Assembly (NCBI RefSeq): GCF_001049895.1
Contig: NZ_CVPE01000005.1
Location: 492,161-556,160 of the forward strand
Source: Rubeoparvulum massiliense
GTDB taxonomy: Bacteria; Bacillota; Bacilli; Rubeoparvulales; Rubeoparvulaceae
Length of the DNA: 64,000 nucleotides
Reading direction: 5' to 3'
The notes below the pieces were generated by a model. It was not told where the DNA came from, ran no database searches, and saw nothing but the letters and a program-made list of their open reading frames with translations. The translations under genes and the position numbers were made by a program. Of this stretch, positions 56,706-64,000 are shown in pieces; within the stretch, counting starts at the first letter, position 1, and the number at the start of each line of letters is the position of its first letter.

Positions 56706-57824
56706 TTGTTCTTAGCCAAAATATTGCTCCAATCATTTCGTAATTATCATAGGCTGGAACTACCATTTACCCATCAGGTTAATCTGTTTGTCGGACAGAA
56801 TGCCCAGGGAAAAACCAACCTTTTAGAGGCGATCTATGTGATGGCCATGACTAAATCACATCGAACGTTTCGTGACAAGGAATTGATCGGTTGGAACCAA
56901 CCCTTTGCAAAAATTACAGGGGAAATAAAAAGAGGAGAAGAGAGCTTAGATTTAGAAGTAATCATAGCAGAGAAGGGTAAGAAGGTTCGAAAAAACGGAC
57001 TTGAGCAACGGCGACTCAGTCAATATATCGGGGCTTGCAATGTGGTCATGTTTGCACCCGAAGACTTATCCATAGTGAAGGGTTCCCCACAACATCGCCG
57101 TCGTTTTATGGATATGGAAATTGGTCAGCTCAGCCCGCTCTATCTTCATTATTTATCCCAGTATCAAAAATTATTACAACAGAAAAATCAATTTCTAAAG
57201 CTGGCCAAGAGAGAGCAAAAGCAGAATGCAATGGTGATGCTAGATGTTTGGAACCAACAATTGACCGAATTTGCGGTTAAGATTATGCTAAAACGGTATC
57301 AATACATTGCTCAACTACAAATGTGGGCTGCAGGTATACATGCTGGAATAACCCAAGAAAAAGAAGAGCTATGTATTACCTATAAAAGTGAATCGAAAGT
57401 ATTAGCTGGAATGATGGAAGATGTGGCAAGAGAGATTTTTTATCAAGAACTGATGGGGAAGGCGAAACAAGAACTGGAGCGCGGTACGAGTCTTCATGGT
57501 CCGCATCGCGATGACCTAACATTCCGGATTAATCAGATTGATGTCCAAACCTTTGGCTCTCAAGGACAACAACGTACCACTGCCTTATCTTTAAAATTGG
57601 CAGAAATTGAATTAATTTATCATGAAGTGGGTGATTACCCACTTCTATTGTTGGATGATGTCCTATCAGAGCTGGATGAAATACGGCAGACCCATTTGCT
57701 TACTACGATTCAGGATAAGGTTCAGACCTTTGTCACCAGTACTAGCCTTGATGGAGTTCAACTGAAACACTTGCCTGATCGAGAGATTTTTAAAGTTCAA
57801 GACGGTACCATCGTTTCCAATTGA
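56706..57824 (+). CDS. recF: DNA replication and repair protein RecF
   Basis: A 372-residue SMC-like ATPase. Walker A is FVGQNAQGKTNLLEAI, the signature region is FGSQGQQRTTALSLKLAE, and Walker B is LLLLDDVLSELDE. It loads RecA at gapped DNA. The start is TTG 56706 behind AGGAGGGG. No yaaB/remB-like gene follows, unlike Bacillus subtilis. Confidence 0.97.
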   Translation: MFLAKILLQSFRNYHRLELPFTHQVNLFVGQNAQGKTNLLEAIYVMAMTKSHRTFRDKELIGWNQPFAKITGEIKRGEESLDLEVIIAEKGKKVRKNGLEQRRLSQYIGACNVVMFAPEDLSIVKGSPQHRRRFMDMEIGQLSPLYLHYLSQYQKLLQQKNQFLKLAKREQKQNAMVMLDVWNQQLTEFAVKIMLKRYQYIAQLQMWAAGIHAGITQEKEELCITYKSESKVLAGMMEDVAREIFYQELMGKAKQELERGTSLHGPHRDDLTFRINQIDVQTFGSQGQQRTTALSLKLAEIELIYHEVGDYPLLLLDDVLSELDEIRQTHLLTTIQDKVQTFVTSTSLDGVQLKHLPDREIFKVQDGTIVSN

Positions 57825-57833
57825 AATTCATAG

Positions 57834-59789
<1,956 letters not shown>

Positions 59790-59848
59790 TCGCTACAAAC
59801 TTTATGGAAGATGGTTTGTAGGAGAATGAATAGTATGGGGGTACAAAT

Positions 59849-62290
59849 ATGGCAGAATTTCAAGTACCTAGAGTTCAGGAAATAAATTTAAACGATGAAG
59901 TCAAAAATTCATTCATCGATTATGCGATGAGTGTCATCGTGAGTCGGGCTTTACCAGATGTACGTGATGGATTGAAGCCAGTACATCGGCGGATTCTTTA
60001 TTCCATGAATCAATTAGGCATGACGCCTGATAAAGGGTACAGTAAATCAGCACGTGTTGTCGGGGATGTTCTTGCGAAGTATCACCCCCATGGTGACGCT
60101 TCAGTTTACGATGCCATGGTTCGAATGGCGCAAGATTTTTCATTCCGCTATATGCTCGTGGATGGGCATGGTAACTTTGGTTCGGTAGATGGTGATGCTC
60201 CAGCTGCTATGCGTTATACAGAAGCGCGTATGGCCAAAATCACCCTAGAAATGCTACGGGATATTAACAAAGAAACCATTGATTTTCAGGATAACTATGA
60301 TGGAAAAGAACAGGAACCTGTTGTTCTACCTGCGCGTTTTCCTAATCTCCTCGTAAATGGAGCAGCTGGGATTGCAGTAGGGATGGCAACCAATATTCCA
60401 CCACATAATTTACGTGAAGTGACGGATGGAATTCTTGCACTAATTAAGAATCCAGATATGTCCATCGATGAGTTAATGTATTTTATTAAAGGACCAGATT
60501 TTCCTACAGGAGCGATGATATTAGGAAAAGATGGCATTAAGAAGGCTTATCGTACGGGGAGAGGAACTGTTCTCATCCGTGCACGTACAGAAATTGAAGA
60601 GATGAGTAATGGTAAGAGTAGGATCATTGTAAGTGAACTACCTTATCAAGTGAATAAAGCAAAGCTGGTTGAGCGAATTGCTGAGTTAGTACGTGATAAA
60701 AAGATCGATGGGATTACAGATTTACGCGATGAATCGGACCGCGATGGAATGCGGATGGTCATTGAATTACGGCGAGATGTCATTCCACAAGTTGTATTAA
60801 ATAATTTATATAAGCATACTGCTCTTCAAGCCTCATTCGGTATCAACATGTTAGCCCTGGTTAATGGGACGCCACAGACATTGAATATTAAGCAAATTCT
60901 TGAAGAGTATGTTAAACATCAACAAGATGTTATCCGTCGGAGAACACAATTTGATCTAAATAAAGCAGAAGCACGTGCACATATTGTTCAGGGATTATTA
61001 ATTGCTCTGGATCATATTGATCGCGTGATTGAATTAATACGTGCCTCCCAGACAGCTGAGGAAGCAAGAGATGCGTTGATGGGTGAGTTTGAGCTAAGTC
61101 ATGAGCAGGCACAAGCGATCCTTGATATGCGATTGCAGCGTTTAACAGGATTAGAACGAGGAAAATTACAAGATGAGTATGAGGATCTACAGATCAAAAT
61201 TGCTGAACTCCGCGCTATTCTAGCTGATGAAAATCGGATCCTCGGCATTATCTCAGAGGAGCTTACAGAGATCAAAAATAAGTATGGAGATCCTCGTAGA
61301 ACGAGCATCACTATTGGTGAGCATGAAATTGCTGATGAGGATTTAATCCCTGAGGAAGATGTGGTTATTACATTAACCCACCAAGGCTATATTAAACGCT
61401 TACCAGTTAATACCTATCGGAGTCAGAAGCGTGGTGGTAAAGGTGTTCAAGGTATGAGCACCAAAGAGGATGATTTTGTTGAACATCTGTATATTACTAA
61501 CTCCCATGATTATCTGATGTTCTTTACCAACCTAGGAAAAGCTTACCGACTAAAAGCATATGAGGTACCAGAAATGGGGCGCACCGCCAAAGGCTTACCC
61601 ATTGTCAACCTCATTCAGATTGAAAAGGGTGAGCGGATAACTGCCATGATTCCTGTCAAGGAATTTAGCAGCGATCATTTTCTCCTTTTTGCAACGAAAG
61701 AAGGTATTGTTAAGCGTACATCCTTGGATAAATATATTAACTGTCGTAAAAATGGCTTGATCGCTATTAGCTTCCGTGAAGGTGATGAGTTGATCGGCGT
61801 AAGGCTCACCGATGGTTCACAATCTATTATCCTTGGAACTGAACAAGGGATGTCCATTCATTTCAATGAGACGGATGTACGAGAAATGGGACGTTCTGCC
61901 ACAGGTGTTAAGGGAATTACCCTTGATAATGACGATTATGTGATCGATGTGGGCATTCTTCGTGAAAATACGACGGTCTTAACCGTATCGAAGAATGGGT
62001 ATGGTAAGCGTACCTATAGCGATGAATATCGTCAGCAAACCAGAGGTGGAAAAGGTATTAAGACGATGAACGTCACCGATAAAACAGGTCCTCTTGTTGG
62101 TATGAAGGTCGTCAGTGAACAAGACGATCTAATGGTCGTTACTGCAACCGGTGTAATTATCCGAGTCTCGACTGAAGAAATCTCTACGATGGGACGCTAT
62201 ACCCAAGGCGTTCGTGTCATGAAGGTAGAGGACGAACAAGAAGTAGCTACCGTAGCTCTCGTTCAAAAAGATGATGAGGAAGAAGTGTAA
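59849..62290 (+). CDS. gyrA: DNA gyrase subunit A
   Basis: An 813-residue DNA-cutting subunit of gyrase. The winged-helix domain has AARYTEARM-like [10 protein letters not shown] with the catalytic Tyr, and the C-terminal beta-pinwheel has the [11 protein letters not shown]yrA box. The quinolone region reads [14 protein letters not shown]: Ala84 stands where E. coli has Ser83. GGGGG precedes the ATG. Confidence 0.98.
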   Translation: MAEFQVPRVQEINLNDEVKNSFIDYAMSVIVSRALPDVRDGLKPVHRRILYSMNQLGMTPDKGYSKSARVVGDVLAKYHPHGDASVYDAMVRMAQDFSFRYMLVDGHGNFGSVDGDAPAAMRYTEARMAKITLEMLRDINKETIDFQDNYDGKEQEPVVLPARFPNLLVNGAAGIAVGMATNIPPHNLREVTDGILALIKNPDMSIDELMYFIKGPDFPTGAMILGKDGIKKAYRTGRGTVLIRARTEIEEMSNGKSRIIVSELPYQVNKAKLVERIAELVRDKKIDGITDLRDESDRDGMRMVIELRRDVIPQVVLNNLYKHTALQASFGINMLALVNGTPQTLNIKQILEEYVKHQQDVIRRRTQFDLNKAEARAHIVQGLLIALDHIDRVIELIRASQTAEEARDALMGEFELSHEQAQAILDMRLQRLTGLERGKLQDEYEDLQIKIAELRAILADENRILGIISEELTEIKNKYGDPRRTSITIGEHEIADEDLIPEEDVVITLTHQGYIKRLPVNTYRSQKRGGKGVQGMSTKEDDFVEHLYITNSHDYLMFFTNLGKAYRLKAYEVPEMGRTAKGLPIVNLIQIEKGERITAMIPVKEFSSDHFLLFATKEGIVKRTSLDKYINCRKNGLIAISFREGDELIGVRLTDGSQSIILGTEQGMSIHFNETDVREMGRSATGVKGITLDNDDYVIDVGILRENTTVLTVSKNGYGKRTYSDEYRQQTRGGKGIKTMNVTDKTGPLVGMKVVSEQDDLMVVTATGVIIRVSTEEISTMGRYTQGVRVMKVEDEQEVATVALVQKDDEEEV

Positions 62291-62315
62291 AAATAATAAT
62301 ATTCTTCTATATTAG

Positions 62316-62350
62316 AAAGAATGCAGGAGTTTTATCCTGCATTCTTTTTC
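62316..62350 (+). terminator. Terminator after gyrA
   Basis: AGAATGCAGGA pairs with TCCTGCATTCT, followed by TTTT. Confidence 0.9.
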
Positions 62351-62413
62351 TCTAATTGCTTGAAACTTGAAATCTATATAGAATATAAGTAATAGGGGAA
62401 TGGAGGAAAAAAG

Positions 62414-63568
62414 ATGGAGACCAATTTTCAAAAAGTTGTGAGCGAAGGCCAGTTTGAAGAAAAAGAAGTGGAATTACTTTCAGTTCCTGTAGGAAGTATC
62501 TTGGCTGTTCCAGTCTATTCTCCTCTAGGTGCTTTACTTTTGGAGCGGGGGCGCACCATAGGCCAACGAGAAAAAGAAATGTTAAAAGCATTTAAGATAA
62601 ATAAGATTCGTATTCAAATAGACAAAAAAATTCAAGTGAAAACTGCGAATAAGCAAGTAGACACTTCAACTCAACCAGCAACTGTTCAGCCTCAAGCCAT
62701 TACTTCTTCAGAACAAATCCAGAGGATGAAAGAAGAATGGAAGAAAGAGTATGAAGAGAGCGTTAAGTTAATTGAGAAAGTGATGATTCATGTTCAAACT
62801 GGTGGGAAGGTTCCTGTATTAGAAATTCGAAAAAACCTTGAGAATATGCTACAACAGGTTTCCACTTCACCAAGTTTAATGATGAGTATCGAAACCGTAC
62901 GTAATGTTGACTTATATACTTATCATCATTCCACAGCAGTTGCCATATTAGCTCCAATGCTAGCTAAATGGTCAGGTCTCCCTGAAAATGAACAGATGCA
63001 AATTGCTTTAGCAGGGATGCTCTTGGACATCGGGAAGAGTAAGATCGATTCGACCATCCTGCAGAAACCAGGAGCACTTACACAAGCAGAATATGAAGAG
63101 ATGAAACAGCATACCGTTTTAGGGTATCAAATTTTGAAAGATACACCTGGCCTATCTAGTGGTGTTGCATTAGCTGCCCTACAGCATCATGAACGAGAAG
63201 ATGGAACAGGATATCCCCTTGGACTGACAGGTGATAAAATCCATCCCTATGGCAAGATCATCGCCATCTGTGACATTTACCATGCTATGGTATCCAATCG
63301 TGTTTATCGGAAAGGGAGCTCTCCATTCTTGGTTTTCGATCAATTACTCAATGATGCATTTGGACGTCTTGATCCAAATCTCGTACATATCTTTGTTCGC
63401 AATATGATGGATCTTTCGGTTGGTGAAGTAGTTAAGCTAAACAATGGAGAGATCGGCAAGATTATTTTTATTACCTCCTATGCCCCAACACGGCCAATGA
63501 TCGAAGTGAATGGGAATATCATTGATTTAAATCTCCATCGTGATTTGCATATTTTAGAAATCATTTAA
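62414..63568 (+). CDS. HD-GYP-type protein with altered HD motif
   Basis: A 384-residue cytoplasmic protein. The N-terminal region (to about 150) is a variable sensor or coiled coil; the HD-GYP domain covers about 160-350. Early histidines (TYHHSTAVA, His171-172) and the GYP motif HHEREDGTGYP (His258 to Pro268) are intact. The HD dyad, normally HD in LLHDIGK, reads Leu204-Asp205 in MLLDIGK. Loss of this His may alter metal binding or abolish c-di-GMP hydrolysis. GGAGG precedes the ATG. Single gene between gyrA and the rRNA operon. Confidence 0.88.
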   Translation: METNFQKVVSEGQFEEKEVELLSVPVGSILAVPVYSPLGALLLERGRTIGQREKEMLKAFKINKIRIQIDKKIQVKTANKQVDTSTQPATVQPQAITSSEQIQRMKEEWKKEYEESVKLIEKVMIHVQTGGKVPVLEIRKNLENMLQQVSTSPSLMMSIETVRNVDLYTYHHSTAVAILAPMLAKWSGLPENEQMQIALAGMLLDIGKSKIDSTILQKPGALTQAEYEEMKQHTVLGYQILKDTPGLSSGVALAALQHHEREDGTGYPLGLTGDKIHPYGKIIAICDIYHAMVSNRVYRKGSSPFLVFDQLLNDAFGRLDPNLVHIFVRNMMDLSVGEVVKLNNGEIGKIIFITSYAPTRPMIEVNGNIIDLNLHRDLHILEII

Positions 63569-63592
63569 TCGCGATCTTTTCGATAAAAAAGC

Positions 63593-63622
63593 TTGCAATA
63601 AGATCATACTTTATGTTAATAT
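63593..63622 (+). promoter_or_regulatory. rRNA operon promoter (candidate)
   Basis: -35 TTGCAA (63593-63598) and -10 TAATAT (63617-63622), 18 bases apart, upstream of the rRNA leader. Stronger additional promoters may lie unrecognised within the leader. Confidence 0.5.
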
Positions 63623-63629
63623 AGTTTTT

Positions 63630-63890
63630 GTTGCCGCGATAAACGGCAACACAAGAACATCGGCTACAATCGCAACATCCTGTTGCAACACCGATGAAAA
63701 CTACAGAGCATCACCAACAGCTTTTTCATGCTCTGTGAGCAATATATCATTTCTTTTATCGTAGCGCGACACCGCAACCTCCGGTTGCAGGAGCGCGAGA
63801 TAAATAAATGATATATGCGAACCGTCGTTCTTTGCCCTAAAGGACAAGTAACGCTAAGGCGCTAAAGCGCCAAGTCGTTCTTTGAAAACT
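63630..63890 (+). ncRNA. rRNA leader with serial hairpins and antitermination boxA
   Basis: At least five stems occur in series: TTGCCG/CGGCAA, ATCGG/CCGAT with inner GCAACA/TGTTGC, AGAGCAT/ATGCTCT, the long ATATATCATTT/AAATGATATAT with inner GCAACC/GGTTGC, and GGCGC/GCGCC. GTCGTTCTTTG is repeated at 63824 and 63874; the second copy runs into a boxA-like GTTCTTTGAAAACT (63877-63890). Confidence 0.7.
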
Positions 63891-63948
63891 GAACAATGGA
63901 AAAGAAGCGGACCAGTTGATTTATTTTGAGCAATCAAGCTCACGTATT

Positions 63949-64000
63949 TTACGGAGAGTTTGATCCTGGCTCAGGACGAACGCTGGCGGCGTGCCTAATA
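63949..64000 (+). rRNA. rrs: 16S ribosomal RNA (5' end, partial)
   Basis: The conserved 5' sequence AGAGTTTGATCCTGGCTCAG starts at 63956, followed by GACGAACGCTGGCGGC. The 5' end is placed about seven bases earlier by alignment to E. coli numbering. The gene continues beyond the window. Confidence 0.97.

Overview
This window is the replication-origin region of a Gram-positive, endospore-forming member of the Bacillota, most likely Bacillales. The evidence is the order rpmH-oriC-dnaA-dnaN-yaaA-recF-gyrB-gyrA followed by an rRNA operon; the walRKHIJ-htrA cluster; soj/spo0J/noc; and spore-linked genes (spoIIIJ, jag, yyaC). No genus can be named from sequence alone. An in-frame TGA in formate dehydrogenase indicates that the organism makes selenocysteine.

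Layout. (1) 1-3906: a three-component sensing operon on the minus strand (PhnD-like binding lipoprotein, NarX/NreB-type kinase, LuxR-type regulator), with an exported protein resembling respiratory heme-binding subunits downstream. (2) 4197-6335: a promoter, lysine riboswitch and terminator in front of an NhaC-family transporter. (3) 6368-8990: an MBL hydrolase and TetR pair with a near-perfect operator, then mscL and a YdjM-like membrane protein. (4) About 9000-15904: a visibly AT-rich island. It carries a CBASS-type antiphage operon (CD-NTase, E2-like protein, two-TM effector of unknown type), a PLD-like protein, an HNH-like protein and a broken large serine recombinase, and it abuts the 3' end of rlmH, the site used by staphylococcal SCC elements. 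(5) 15904-34816: core genes on the minus strand (rlmH, CxxH/CxxC protein, htrA, walJIHKR, an M23 peptidase, purA, dnaC, rplI, gdpP, yybS, rpsR-ssb-rpsF, ychF). (6) 35007-42937: a selenocysteine formate dehydrogenase, a cation/proton antiporter, yyzM, a YkvI-like protein, yyaC, a bactofilin with an M23 peptidase, and a DUF554 protein. (7) 42957-53213: the partition and tRNA-modification block with two parS sites (parB, parA, noc, rsmG, mnmG, mnmE, jag, yidC, yidD, rnpA, rpmH). (8) 53377-63568: a bipartite oriC around dnaA, then dnaN, yaaA, recF, gyrB, gyrA and a variant HD-GYP gene. (9) 63593-64000: an rRNA promoter, a hairpin-rich leader and the first bases of 16S rRNA.

How the parts work together. 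Core genes run away from oriC on both sides, as expected for leading-strand genes. ParB spreading from the two parS sites, with ParA and Noc, couples origin segregation to division. WalRK with WalHIJ and HtrA controls wall metabolism, in line with the two M23 peptidases and the bactofilin. The main accessory content is the defense island at rlmH. Its CBASS operon looks intact and has a tandem operator-like pair over its promoter, while its recombinase carries at least four inactivating lesions, so the island has probably lost self-mobility but kept its cargo.
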